The notes below the pieces were generated by a model, which worked only from the letters and a program-made list of their open reading frames with translations, did not search any database and had not been told where the DNA came from. DNA of 33,205 nucleotides from BPGL01 sp035463115 (GTDB taxonomy: Bacteria > Actinomycetota > UBA4738 > HRBIN12). Within the stretch, counting starts at the first letter, position 1; every line of letters starts with the position of its first letter. Where the stretch lies: the NCBI GenBank assembly GCA_035463115.1, contig DATHTO010000067.1:1-33205 (forward strand), read 5' to 3'. Of the stretch, positions 16,807-23,835 are shown one piece after another. The position numbers were made by a program, and so were the translations under genes.

Positions 16807-17193
16807 ATGGACATCGCGAGGGCGACCGAGGGAACGTTCGAGCGCGGCGACGACGGTCGGTTCCGCGGCGAGGTGTGGCTTCGAAGCACGCTCACCGCTT
16901 CCGACGGCACGAACATCGGCGTCGTGCACTTCGCTCCTGGAGCGAGGACCCATTGGCACCGCCATCCCGGCGGCCAGTTCCTCTACGGGGTGAGCGGACG
17001 TGGCCGCGTCCGCACGCGCGGCGAGAGCGGTCACGTGCTCGAGCCCGGCGACGTGATCCACGTCGGCCCCGATGCATGGCATTTCCACGGAGGCACGCCC
17101 GGCGCGCCGATGGTGCACGTCGCGGTGAACGGCGGCGGTGCGCCGGAGTGGGGCGATCCCGTGACCGACGAGGAGTACGCCGAAGGGTTCTGA
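16807..17193 (+). CDS. Cupin-domain protein
   Basis: A 128-residue single-cupin protein. Motif 1 reads HFAPGARTHWHRHPGGQFLY (His-x-His with downstream Gln where Glu is usual) and motif 2 reads GDVIHVGPDAWHFHGG, giving the standard metal-binding His set. The family resembles small quercetinase/carboxymuconolactone-type cupins; the substrate is not evident. ATG at 16807 follows a TAGGCT hexamer at leaderless distance. The downstream metal ATPase starts 1 base after this stop, so the two are surely co-transcribed, which suggests a role linked to metal or oxidative stress. Confidence 0.85.
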   Translation: MDIARATEGTFERGDDGRFRGEVWLRSTLTASDGTNIGVVHFAPGARTHWHRHPGGQFLYGVSGRGRVRTRGESGHVLEPGDVIHVGPDAWHFHGGTPGAPMVHVAVNGGGAPEWGDPVTDEEYAEGF

Positions 17194-17194
17194 G

Positions 17195-19528
17195 ATGGTG
17201 GCGCGTGCCTCCGAGATCCCGCGGGATCTGACGCGGTGGTGGTTGGGGTTGGCCGTGGCGGGGCTCATCGGTGGCGGTCTGCTCTACGGCGTCGATCTGC
17301 GGTCCGCCGGTGACGCCGTATGGGCGGCGACCACCCTCCTGAGCATCGTTCCGATCGCCCGCGACGTCGTCGGAGGACTGATCCGCCGAGAGCCGGGGGT
17401 CGACCTGATCGCGCTGATCGCGAGGGTGGCGGCGCTCGCGCTCGGCGAGTACCTCGCGGGCGCCGTCATCGCCCTGATGCTCGCGACCGGTCAGTCCCTC
17501 GAGGCGTACGCGGACCGGCGCGCGCACGCTGAGCTGTCGGCGCTCCTGGCCCGCGCGCCGAGGGCGGTGTCGCGGTACGAGAACGGCGATCTCGTGGCAC
17601 GGCCGATCGAGGAGGTCCGCCAAGGGGACCTCCTGTTCGTGAAGACCGGCGAGGTCGTGCCCGTCGACGGCGTCATGAGGGGCGACGGCGTCCTCGACGA
17701 GTCGGCCTTGACGGGCGAGTCGCGACCGGTGGATCGGCCCACCGGCGACCTCGTCCGATCGGGCGCGGTGAACGCCGGGCCGGGCTTCGACGTCCGAGCG
17801 AGCGCGACGGCCGAGGAGAGCACCTACGCCGGCATCGTCCGCCTCGTGCGGTCGGCGCAGGAGGAGAAAGCCCCGGCCGTCCGGCTCGCGGACCGGTACG
17901 CAGCCGTCTTCATCCCCGTGACGCTCGCGATCGCGATCGGGGCGTGGCTGATCACCGGCGATCCGATCCGGTTCCTCACGGTCGTGATGGTGGCGACGCC
18001 ATGTCCGTTGATCCTCGCGGTTCCGATCGCCGTCGTGGCCGGCATCTCACGATCGGCGAAACGGGGGATCATCGTGAAGGGGGGCGGATCGCTCGAACAG
18101 CTGGCGCGCGGATCGGTGCTCCTGTTCGACAAGACCGGAACCCTCACGTCGGGCGTCCCGGCCGTTGCGGAGGTCGAAACGTTCGGCGACCTCGACGCCG
18201 GCGAGCTGTTGCGGCTCGCCGCGTCGCTCGACCAGGTGTCTCCGCACGTGCTCGCCGGAGCCCTGGTTCGCGCTGCACGAGATCGCCGGCTCGTCCTGTC
18301 GTTCCCTTCCGACGTGATCGAGAAGCACGGGGCAGGCATCGAGGGCTCGGTGGGTGACCATCGGGTGGCGCTCGGGAAGGCGTCGTTCGTCACCGGAGGT
18401 GCGCCGCTGCCGAGGGCCGCTCGGGACGTTCGCCGGCGCACGACGCTCGACGGGTCGTCGTGCGTGTTCGTCGCGGTCGACGGCGAGGTGGCGGGAGCGT
18501 TCGTGATCGACGACCCGATCCGCCCGGACACGCCTCGCGTGATCCGCTCGTTGCGGCGTGCGGGCATCCGGCGGGTCGTGATGGTGACGGGCGACCATCC
18601 CGACGTCGCGGAATCCGTCGGAGCGGCGCTCGGCGTCGACCGGATCCTCTCGGAGCGCGCGCCGGGTGAGAAGGTCGAGGCGGTCGAGGCCGAGCGCGCC
18701 GAGGGCGGCGTGATCGTGATGGTCGGCGACGGCTTGAACGACGCTCCGGCGCTGGCGGCGGCCGACGTCGGCGTGGCGATGGGTGCCCGGGGCGCGACCG
18801 CGTCCTCCGAGGCCGCCGACGTGGTGCTCGTCGTGGACCGTCTCGACCGTCTCGTCGAGGCGATGACGATCGCGAAGCGCTCGCGGTCGATCGCCGTGCA
18901 GAGCGTGCTCGGGGGTATGGGGCTGGCCTTCGGGTTCATGTTCCTGGGCGCCTTCGGCCTCTTCGGTCCGGTCGCCGGCGCCCTCGTGCAGGAGGGGATC
19001 GACGTCGCGTCGATCCTGAACGCGCTCCGCGCGGTCGGCGGCAAGCGCACCGCCCGGCGGGCTCCGATCGGGTCCGACGTCGCGGAACGGTTCCGCATCG
19101 AGCATCGGGACTTCGTTCCGGAGCTGCAGCGGATCCGGGCGGTGGCCGATCGGATCGATTCGCTCCCGCCCGGGGAAGCGCGGCGCGAGCTCGCGGCGAT
19201 CCGGTCGTTCCTCGTCGAGCGGTTGCCCGAGCACGAGCGCGAGGAGGAGGCGACGGTGTATCCGGTCGTCGCGACGGAGATGGGCGGTGAGGATCCCCTC
19301 GCGAGCATGGCGCGTGCGCACGTCGAGATCGCGCACCTGACGCGGGTCTTCCGATCGCTCGTCGACGATCTGCCCGAGGGGGTCCCGGCGCCCGACGACG
19401 TGCTCGATCTCCGCCGCATCCTCTACGGGCTGCACGCGATCCTGCGTCTGCATTTCGCCCAGGAGGAGGAGGCGTACGCGTGGCTCGCGTCCGATGCGGA
19501 TGACGAGGTCGTGGGCGCACCCGCGTAG
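17195..19528 (+). CDS. P1B-5-type metal-transporting ATPase with C-terminal hemerythrin domain
   Basis: A 777-residue P-type ATPase. It has the actuator motif TGES, the TM metal motif TPCPL (268-272), the phosphorylation site DKTGT (312-316) and hinge GDGLNDAP (~509-516). N-terminal HMA domains are absent and the N-terminus starts directly with membrane helices. From ~625 to 775 there is an added hemerythrin-like domain with regularly placed His/Glu (IEHRDF, LPEHEREEE, ARAHVEIAHL, LHAILRLHFAQEEEAYAWL), able to hold a non-heme diiron centre. TPCP plus a hemerythrin tail defines the P1B-5 group, associated with iron, nickel or cobalt export and possible oxygen/iron sensing. ATG 17195 lies 1 base after the cupin stop. 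Confidence 0.93.
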   Translation: MVARASEIPRDLTRWWLGLAVAGLIGGGLLYGVDLRSAGDAVWAATTLLSIVPIARDVVGGLIRREPGVDLIALIARVAALALGEYLAGAVIALMLATGQSLEAYADRRAHAELSALLARAPRAVSRYENGDLVARPIEEVRQGDLLFVKTGEVVPVDGVMRGDGVLDESALTGESRPVDRPTGDLVRSGAVNAGPGFDVRASATAEESTYAGIVRLVRSAQEEKAPAVRLADRYAAVFIPVTLAIAIGAWLITGDPIRFLTVVMVATPCPLILAVPIAVVAGISRSAKRGIIVKGGGSLEQLARGSVLLFDKTGTLTSGVPAVAEVETFGDLDAGELLRLAASLDQVSPHVLAGALVRAARDRRLVLSFPSDVIEKHGAGIEGSVGDHRVALGKASFVTGGAPLPRAARDVRRRTTLDGSSCVFVAVDGEVAGAFVIDDPIRPDTPRVIRSLRRAGIRRVVMVTGDHPDVAESVGAALGVDRILSERAPGEKVEAVEAERAEGGVIVMVGDGLNDAPALAAADVGVAMGARGATASSEAADVVLVVDRLDRLVEAMTIAKRSRSIAVQSVLGGMGLAFGFMFLGAFGLFGPVAGALVQEGIDVASILNALRAVGGKRTARRAPIGSDVAERFRIEHRDFVPELQRIRAVADRIDSLPPGEARRELAAIRSFLVERLPEHEREEEATVYPVVATEMGGEDPLASMARAHVEIAHLTRVFRSLVDDLPEGVPAPDDVLDLRRILYGLHAILRLHFAQEEEAYAWLASDADDEVVGAPA

Positions 19529-19535
19529 CGACCTC
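19505..19535 (+). terminator. Weak hairpin over the P1B-5 stop codon
   Basis: GAGGTCG (19505-19511) pairs with CGACCTC (19529-19535) around a 17-base loop that itself can fold. It spans the stop codon at 19526-19528 and lies ahead of the convergent lipoprotein gene. No U-run follows. Confidence 0.35.
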
Positions 19536-19553
19536 CACCGCGACGGGTGCGGC

Positions 19554-20438
19554 TCAGCGTCGCGCCGAGACCCACACGGGTGGGGACGTCCCCTCTGGGA
19601 TCGCGTAGATCGCTCCGTCGGCGCGCCGATACGCCACCGACTCGCCGCCGCCGATCCGAAGGGGGCACGGGTCGGACCCGATCGCGCTTCCGACGGACCG
19701 GTCGTCGGTCCAGGGGAACAGCCGTCCGCTGCCGTACGTCTTCACGATGAGCCCGATCGGTGAGAGGTCCGCCGCCGTCACGATCGCCACGGGAACCGTG
19801 CCTACCTCGGTGAGCTGCCGCGTGTCGCCGTCGCGCAGACCGTCGATCCGAACTTCGAACAGCGTCCCGCCCGAGAACGACAGGTCCTTCGTGATCACGT
19901 AGAGGACGTCGTCGACGGCGTCGACCACGAGGGCTTCGGCGTCGTGCGGGCCGTCCTCGTAGGTGAGGCGGAGGACGCTCGCGCGGACCGACGGTGCGCC
20001 CGGTCGAGGTTCGGGGAACCAGTAGACCTGGATGCCGTCGTCGCGGACCCTCGCGTTGTCACCGATGTCGCCGATCCAGAGGTTCCCACCTGCGAGAGCG
20101 ATGTCTTCCCAGTCGACGTTCGTGGCGCCGTCCACGACGGTCGAGCGGAGGTCGCTCCCGTCCGGAGCGATCGCGTGGATGACGGGATCGGCGCCCGAAT
20201 CCTCATGGATCCACAGCACGTCGTCCCGGTCGCTCGCGGCGACGCCCGAGATCTCGTCGATGCCGAGGCCGGAGACGCTGCCCGCGCGGCGCGGATCGTC
20301 GAACCTCGGGCATCGGCGATGCGACGATGCCTCCGGCGGCGAGGCCGTGACCCGACGGGATCGACGCGGCTCTCCTCGGGTGCACGCGGTCGTGCTCACG
20401 GCGACCGCGGCGATGGCGAGCCACGTCACGATCCGCAT
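19554..20438 (-). CDS. Secreted lipoprotein with beta-propeller-like repeats
   Basis: A 294-residue exported protein. The N-terminus has a short positive start, a hydrophobic core (IVTWLAIAAVAVSTTAC) and a cysteine fitting a lipoprotein cleavage site, though the lipobox is not perfect. The mature part has repeated strand-rich units with conserved ISGVAASDRDD, WIHEDSG, NVDWEDIALAG, WIGDIGDNARVRDD, YEDGPHDAEALVVD and LYVITKD. This recurring family of secreted bacterial proteins has no settled function. ATG 20438 gives the cleanest signal peptide; a GTG at 20462 is an alternative. A TAGTGT hexamer at 20462-20467 may be the -10 box. Confidence 0.75.
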   Translation of the reverse strand: MRIVTWLAIAAVAVSTTACTRGEPRRSRRVTASPPEASSHRRCPRFDDPRRAGSVSGLGIDEISGVAASDRDDVLWIHEDSGADPVIHAIAPDGSDLRSTVVDGATNVDWEDIALAGGNLWIGDIGDNARVRDDGIQVYWFPEPRPGAPSVRASVLRLTYEDGPHDAEALVVDAVDDVLYVITKDLSFSGGTLFEVRIDGLRDGDTRQLTEVGTVPVAIVTAADLSPIGLIVKTYGSGRLFPWTDDRSVGSAIGSDPCPLRIGGGESVAYRRADGAIYAIPEGTSPPVWVSARR

Positions 20439-20508
20439 GCGAGGATGCAAGGAGGGCGACACTACCCGATGGACCGCATCGGCCGGCGGGGAGGGTCGCC
20501 GCGAGATC

Positions 20509-20582
20509 GGGGCGGTAGCTCAGTCGGTCAGAGCAGCGGACTCATAATCCGTCGGTCGCTGGTTCAAGTCCAGCCCGCCCCA
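20509..20582 (+). tRNA. tRNA with CAU anticodon, probably tRNA-Ile2 (lysidine type) or elongator Met
   Basis: A complete cloverleaf: acceptor GGGGCGG with CCGCCCC, D arm GCTC/GAGC, anticodon stem GCGGA/TCCGT with loop CTCATAA (anticodon CAT), T arm GCTGG-TTCAAGT-CCAGC, discriminator A. CCA is not encoded. G1-C72 pairing rules out initiator fMet. The variable and T regions (GGTCGCTGGTTCAAGTCCAGC) match the well-known E. coli tRNA-Ile2 closely, favouring tRNA-Ile(CAU), whose wobble C is modified by TilS. The 3' half is repeated in degenerate form at 21927-21970. Confidence 0.95.
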
Positions 20583-20589
20583 CGGACGT

Positions 20590-20880
20590 TGTCGCAGGTC
20601 CGTAGGCGCGTTGGGAAACGCGTTCGTGACGTCCCCGACGTCGGTTCGATCGATGGGGAACCCTTTGGTCGACGTGAACACGAGCGCGGTGCCGATCTTT
20701 GGCAGCCGTGACCCGCGTGCAACGTTGCGTCCGACACGACCTCGCGCACGGCTTGGTCGAGCATCGACGAGACGAGGAGGTGCGCCTGCCTGATCCGTGA
20801 CGCCGACAGCTCGTCCCCTTCCATCGTCCGGAGCCATGCCTCGACATCACGGCTCGGAGCGACGCGACGGGGACCCGGAG
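20590..20880 (-). pseudogene. Tyrosine integrase remnant
   Basis: On the minus strand, one frame reads DVEAWLRTMEGDELSASRIR followed by QAHLLVSSMLDQAVREVVSD, the typical core-binding (SAM-like) domain of actinobacterial phage integrases. After a shift to another frame it continues LPKIGTALVFTSTKGFPIDR then TDVGDVTNAF, resembling the start of the catalytic domain. The stretch that should lie between them, and the whole catalytic R-H-R-Y set, are missing. The gene is therefore internally deleted, frameshifted and 3'-truncated where it meets the tRNA. No intact start is visible. This is the best evidence that the adjacent tRNA was an attachment site. Confidence 0.75.
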
Positions 20881-20953
20881 ATCGTCTACCGGACGGCGAC
20901 CGCGGATCTGGGCCCTGACCGCAAGGAGTGCTGACGAGTATCCCGGAAAGCGA

Positions 20954-20978
20954 AGAGCCGGCCCAAGGGGCCGGCTCT
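20954..20978. terminator. Strong hairpin terminator
   Basis: A perfect 11-base stem (20954-20964 with 20968-20978) with a 3-base loop. It lies 44 bases beyond the stop of the small minus-strand gene at 21022, in the right place to end that transcript. Two near-identical tails (ACAGGGAAGGC / ACAGGGGAAGGC) follow on the plus strand. Confidence 0.6.
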
Positions 20979-21021
20979 ACAGGGAAGGCCTCCTACAGGG
21001 GAAGGCTTAGCGCCCGGGAGG

Positions 21022-21231
21022 TCAGCGACGCCTGTCGGATATGGCGAGTCCCAAGAAGATGCCGATGATCAACCCAGTCGCGCCTGCACCCATCGTGGAC
21101 CAGAGTCCTGCCTGGGCCGCGGCTTGGGTCGCCTGCCCACCAGCGACCGTCGCGGCTTGTCCCGCCTGACTCGCTTCGAGCGTCTTGACTTCGTCGCGGA
21201 GCTCTTGGAGTCCTTCGGTGCTCGATGACAT
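21022..21231 (-). CDS. Small coiled-coil/membrane-anchored protein
   Basis: A 69-residue protein. Residues ~5-25 form a short coiled coil (LQELRDEVKTLEASQ), then an Ala/Gln/Gly-rich linker, then one membrane segment (LIIGIFLGLAISDRRR) with a positive C-terminal end. ATG 21231 has an AAGGG site 5-9 bases upstream. No family is recognised. It lies in the integrated-element remnant and shares its less G+C-rich composition, so it is probably cargo. Confidence 0.65.
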   Translation of the reverse strand: MSSSTEGLQELRDEVKTLEASQAGQAATVAGGQATQAAAQAGLWSTMGAGATGLIIGIFLGLAISDRRR

Positions 21232-21268
21232 GCGTATCCCTTCGAGTAGGTGGAACGTAGATGCAGAC

Positions 21269-21508
21269 CTAGCGACGGACGTCGCGGTCGATCACCGTGC
21301 GGTCGTGGTTGTCGCGCCTCTTCAGACCAAGCAGGCCGAGCAAGCCCAGCAGCCCCGCGAGCCCGAGCAAGCCGGTATCACCCTGATCGTTGGTGGCCTC
21401 GTCCGCGACCTCTTCGGTAGTGTCCTCAACGTCCTGGGCAAAGGCGATGTTCGCTGATCCGAACGTCAGCAGCCCAGCCAGCAATGCAACAGTGAAGGGA
21501 CGCTTCAC
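21269..21508 (-). CDS. Secreted small protein with C-terminal GLLGL anchor and Arg-rich tail
   Basis: A 79-residue precursor. A clear signal peptide (MKRPFTVALLAGLLTFGSA then NIAFA-Q) is followed by an acidic stretch (DVEDTTEEVADEATNDQGD). A Gly/Leu segment GLLGLAGLLGLLGLLGLKRR then forms a putative membrane anchor or sorting signal. The layout (signal, acidic spacer, GLxGL helix, basic cluster) resembles the WGxxGxxG-CTERM proteins of other bacteria, though the Trp is absent. GTG 21508 has a textbook AGGGAGGA site. It lies in the element remnant, 37 bases upstream of the coiled-coil gene and likely co-transcribed with it. Confidence 0.7.
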   Translation of the reverse strand: MKRPFTVALLAGLLTFGSANIAFAQDVEDTTEEVADEATNDQGDTGLLGLAGLLGLLGLLGLKRRDNHDRTVIDRDVRR

Positions 21509-22125
21509 GGTATCCTCCCTCTGGAGCGCGTGCGCTCCGTCGTGTCCGACGACGTCCTTCCCGATGAAGTCGGTCTCAACCGCTTAGGTACAAGCTCGGC
21601 CGGTGTTCGTGCGAGCGACCACGAACCCGGTGACCAACCTGAGACTGGTAGATGTCCCGTGGCGGTCCAAACGCACGTTCCTCGGCGGGGACGTTGCGTC
21701 CGAAGATGACGCGCGGTCGTCAACGTTGAGGACGAGTCCGAGCGTGAACGACTGCTTGCGCTTCGTCGGACATCGGACGGCAGTTGCCGTGCGTGCGGCT
21801 ATGGTCCGCCAGGGGTCCGCGAGAGATCGAGGAACGACGGTAAAGACCAGCAACCGCCGAGAAGCCGTTGGTGCAGGTCACAGCCGCTGCTCGTTCGTCT
21901 TTGCATGTAGCGATCGTGCCCCGGAACGGACTCATGATCCGTCGGTCGCTGGGCAAGTCCAGCCCGCCACACCGAGCTCTGATGCGCTGCACCGATCGAG
22001 ATACCCCAACCTTGCCTGATTCGATAGGACGCGTGCCTCGATCCCGAGGGTTAGGACGGAGACGCGGGGGGGACACTAAATCAGCCGGCCGACGTAGAGG
22101 CGACGCCCACCGAAGAGAGAAGGCG
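21509..22125. other. Gene-poor region at the right end of the integrated remnant
   Basis: Frames here have no recognisable domain, poor codon bias and no ribosome-binding sites, so none is called. The notable content is the tRNA-like copy at 21927-21970. The promoter of the minus-strand secreted protein (start 21508) should lie near 21520-21560. The leader of the plus-strand ATPase gene at 22126 lies at the right end, where a run of seven G (about 22067-22073) is present. Confidence 0.5.
21927..21970 (+). repeat. Degenerate copy of the tRNA 3' half (candidate attR)
   Basis: Aligns to tRNA positions 20537-20583 with one A/G and one T/G change and three single-base deletions, from the anticodon stem to the acceptor end. 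No similarity to the tRNA 5' half precedes it, so it is not a decayed full tRNA gene. Such a 3'-half copy is what integration by a tyrosine integrase produces. Confidence 0.75.
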
Positions 22126-22518
22126 GTGTTGGAACGCTCGTTCCGTATCCCCGCGACACCGGACGCCTCTCGCGTTGCGCGGCAGGCCCTCGACGGATGG
22201 CTCAACGATCTCGTCGGGCGCGACCGCGCCGACGACGTCCGCCTGCTGACCACGGAGCTCGTTTCGAACGCCATCCGCCACGGAGGCGTGCCACAGGGCA
22301 GCGACATCACGGTCGACGTCGCGGCCTTCGAGTCGTCGGTAACGGTCTTCGTGAGGCAACCGACGTCGGTCGAGCGCGTCGCGCTGCGGACCGGCGGGGC
22401 ACCGGAGGAAGGCGGGCTCGGCCTCCAGCTGGTCGACCGACTGGCCGATGGCTGGGGCGTGGAGCACGGGATCCCAGGCAGTGTTTGGTTCGGGGTGCTG
22501 GGCTCGGAATCGAGCTGA
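22126..22518 (+). CDS. RsbW-like HATPase (anti-sigma factor type), with altered G1 box
   Basis: A 130-residue HATPase_c_2 protein. The N-box reads LVSNAIRHGG and the G2 box GGLGLQLVDRLADGWG, both normal for RsbW/SpoIIAB-type serine kinases that bind sigma factors. The expected Asp of the G1 box (usually V-x-D) appears as VRQPTS, so ATP binding may be weakened. GTG 22126 is chosen because an AGAGAAGG site sits just upstream and the protein starts directly with the fold; a TTG one codon later is possible. The stop lies 4 bases from the end of the convergent STAS gene, its natural partner. Confidence 0.85.
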   Translation: MLERSFRIPATPDASRVARQALDGWLNDLVGRDRADDVRLLTTELVSNAIRHGGVPQGSDITVDVAAFESSVTVFVRQPTSVERVALRTGGAPEEGGLGLQLVDRLADGWGVEHGIPGSVWFGVLGSESS

Positions 22519-22522
22519 CGGC

Positions 22523-22867
22523 TCAATGGTCGAGACCGTGCAGCTCGCGCGCGACGGTGAAATGGTCGATCAGCCCGGCGACCTCGAGGATCTTCCGCAC
22601 CGCCGGCGAAGGAGCGACGAGCACGAACGACGCGCCGGCGGCCTCAGCCTGCCCCTTGGCCGCTAGGAACGCGTGCAGGCCGGACGAATCGATGAACGTG
22701 AGCTCCGAGCACTCCAGGACCACGGCGGCACGGCCGTCCTGCGCAACGCCATGCGTCACCGCCTCGGCGAAGAGGCGCTCGTCCGCCAGATCGAACTCGC
22801 CGATGAGCTTCACGAAGATGGCGCTGCCCGTAGACGACTCAGACATCTCCAGGTGGAGCGACCGCAT
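22523..22867 (-). CDS. STAS-domain anti-sigma factor antagonist (RsbV/SpoIIAA-like)
   Basis: A 114-residue STAS protein. The fold is seen in FVKLIGEFDLADERLFAEAV, AAVVLECSELTFIDSSGLHA and VLVAPSPAVRKILEVAGLID. Ser61/Ser62 in the IDSSGL loop is the standard phosphorylation site of anti-sigma antagonists, kinased by RsbW-type proteins and dephosphorylated by SpoIIE/RsbU phosphatases. ATG 22867 has a GGGAGGTG site. It is convergent with the HATPase gene instead of sharing its operon, an unusual arrangement for these partners. The SpoIIE phosphatase at 7781-10342 could act on it. Confidence 0.9.
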   Translation of the reverse strand: MRSLHLEMSESSTGSAIFVKLIGEFDLADERLFAEAVTHGVAQDGRAAVVLECSELTFIDSSGLHAFLAAKGQAEAAGASFVLVAPSPAVRKILEVAGLIDHFTVARELHGLDH

Positions 22868-23045
22868 GCGCACACCTCCCGATACGCTCATAGCGCTCGA
22901 CCATGCCGGCGCACAGGAGCCCTGTCCGTAGCGAACCAGACGCGGGCCTGATCGTGAGCTCGCGAACCTATGCAGGCGCGTCCTCGTGGGCGCCGTTCCG
23001 AGGTCGGCTCCGAGATGACCTCCGTCGGGGCTGACGGCGGCTGCT

Positions 23046-23627
23046 CTAGAGGCGTTGCGTCCGCACCCGGACGGTCCCGTCGTCGGTGACGCGCATCCGC
23101 GTGACGCCGTCGAGCCTCGATGTGTCGAGCGGTGGGGCGTGCACACCGCGAACCCGAACGCGGTCGGCCTCCCACTGCACCGCTCCGGACGTGCACAGCA
23201 TCGCCTGATCGTTCGCATCCAGGCCGGCGAGGGTGAGGTGGATCGACCCGCGGGCGTGGCGCGGCCAGTACCGCCCCTCGAAGAGGGCGACGCTCGTGAT
23301 GTCTCGGTACTCGACGTCGATCCGGTTGTCGCTGCCGAGCGGTGTCCCGCGACGAGAGTCCGAGAAGAAGCTGAAGCCCCACACGAAGCTCGTGGAGTTC
23401 TGACACGTCATGATCACGGGCTCGACGAACATGTACCTGAGCCTCGTCCGGCCCTCGCGCGTGGTCGTCTCACCGTAGACGAAGCCGTTCTGAGGTGTCC
23501 CGCCGACGTACACGCGGGAGATCGCCGCGGACGCGACGCCTGCGGTCACCGTCATCAGCGCGAGTCCGACGACGGCGATCACGATGGCCGAGCGTGGCCT
23601 GAACGCGAACGTCGTCCGAGGGGTCAT
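23046..23627 (-). CDS. Secreted protein of unknown function
   Basis: A 193-residue exported protein: basic start, hydrophobic core (AIVIAVVGLALMTVTAG) and an ASA-type cleavage site near residue 33. The mature part is strand-rich with two cysteines (MTCQNS and LCTSG), possibly forming one disulfide. No family is recognised. Start ATG 23627 is uncertain: GTG 23630 abuts it, and ATG 23663 is in frame further up. A TAGAAC hexamer lies just upstream and may mark a near-leaderless promoter. Confidence 0.65.
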   Translation of the reverse strand: MTPRTTFAFRPRSAIVIAVVGLALMTVTAGVASAAISRVYVGGTPQNGFVYGETTTREGRTRLRYMFVEPVIMTCQNSTSFVWGFSFFSDSRRGTPLGSDNRIDVEYRDITSVALFEGRYWPRHARGSIHLTLAGLDANDQAMLCTSGAVQWEADRVRVRGVHAPPLDTSRLDGVTRMRVTDDGTVRVRTQRL

Positions 23628-23730
23628 CACGGGGGTTCTATCGGCATCCGCGGATCGATGCATGAGGAGCGTCTGGACCCGGCTCGAGATCCGCGGTTCA
23701 CGATACCGCCAGCGACCGGTCCGCTCCCCC

Positions 23731-23785
23731 CGAACGTAAGGCCGCCCGAACGTAAGGCCGCCCGAGCCTAGGGCCGCCCGATCGT
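23731..23785. repeat. 16-base tandem repeat, about 3.4 copies
   Basis: Units start at 23731, 23747, 23763 and 23779. The first two are identical (CGAACGTAAGGCCGCC), the third carries three changes and the fourth is partial. The repeat lies in the intergenic space upstream of 23627 and downstream of 23836. It is too short and too few for a CRISPR array. Confidence 0.75.
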
Positions 23786-23835
23786 CCGTCGACCCGCTCC
23801 GCTCGGCCGCCGCGCGGTCGCCGTCCGGATCGTCG

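Larger units (their letters stand above)
20537..21970. mobile_element. Remnant of a tRNA-integrated element
   Basis: Bounded on the left by the tRNA 3' half (20537-20583) and on the right by its degenerate copy (21927-21970; 42 identical positions over 47 aligned columns). Inside lie a broken tyrosine integrase next to the tRNA, a strong hairpin, two small cargo genes and about 400 bases without clear coding. Base composition is visibly less G+C-rich than flanking DNA. This layout is what a decayed genomic island or prophage integrated in a tRNA 3' end leaves behind. The length (about 1.4 kb) shows heavy deletion. Confidence 0.75.

Noticed and set aside
20520..20850. Minus-strand frames across the tRNA (ending RAGLEPATDGL or LNQRPTDYESAALTD) as protein genes
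   Set aside because: These endings are the translation of the tRNA complement, a well-known annotation artefact. Only the integrase-like segments further upstream are real, and they are broken.
21584..21853. 89-residue minus-strand frame in the element remnant
   Set aside because: No ribosome-binding site, domain or codon bias. It overlaps other weak frames equally well.
21927..21970. Second functional tRNA gene
   Set aside because: No 5' half, D arm or acceptor partner is present, and the T loop carries a deletion.
23731..23785. CRISPR array
   Set aside because: Period 16 with no distinct spacers, and only about three copies. No cas genes are nearby.
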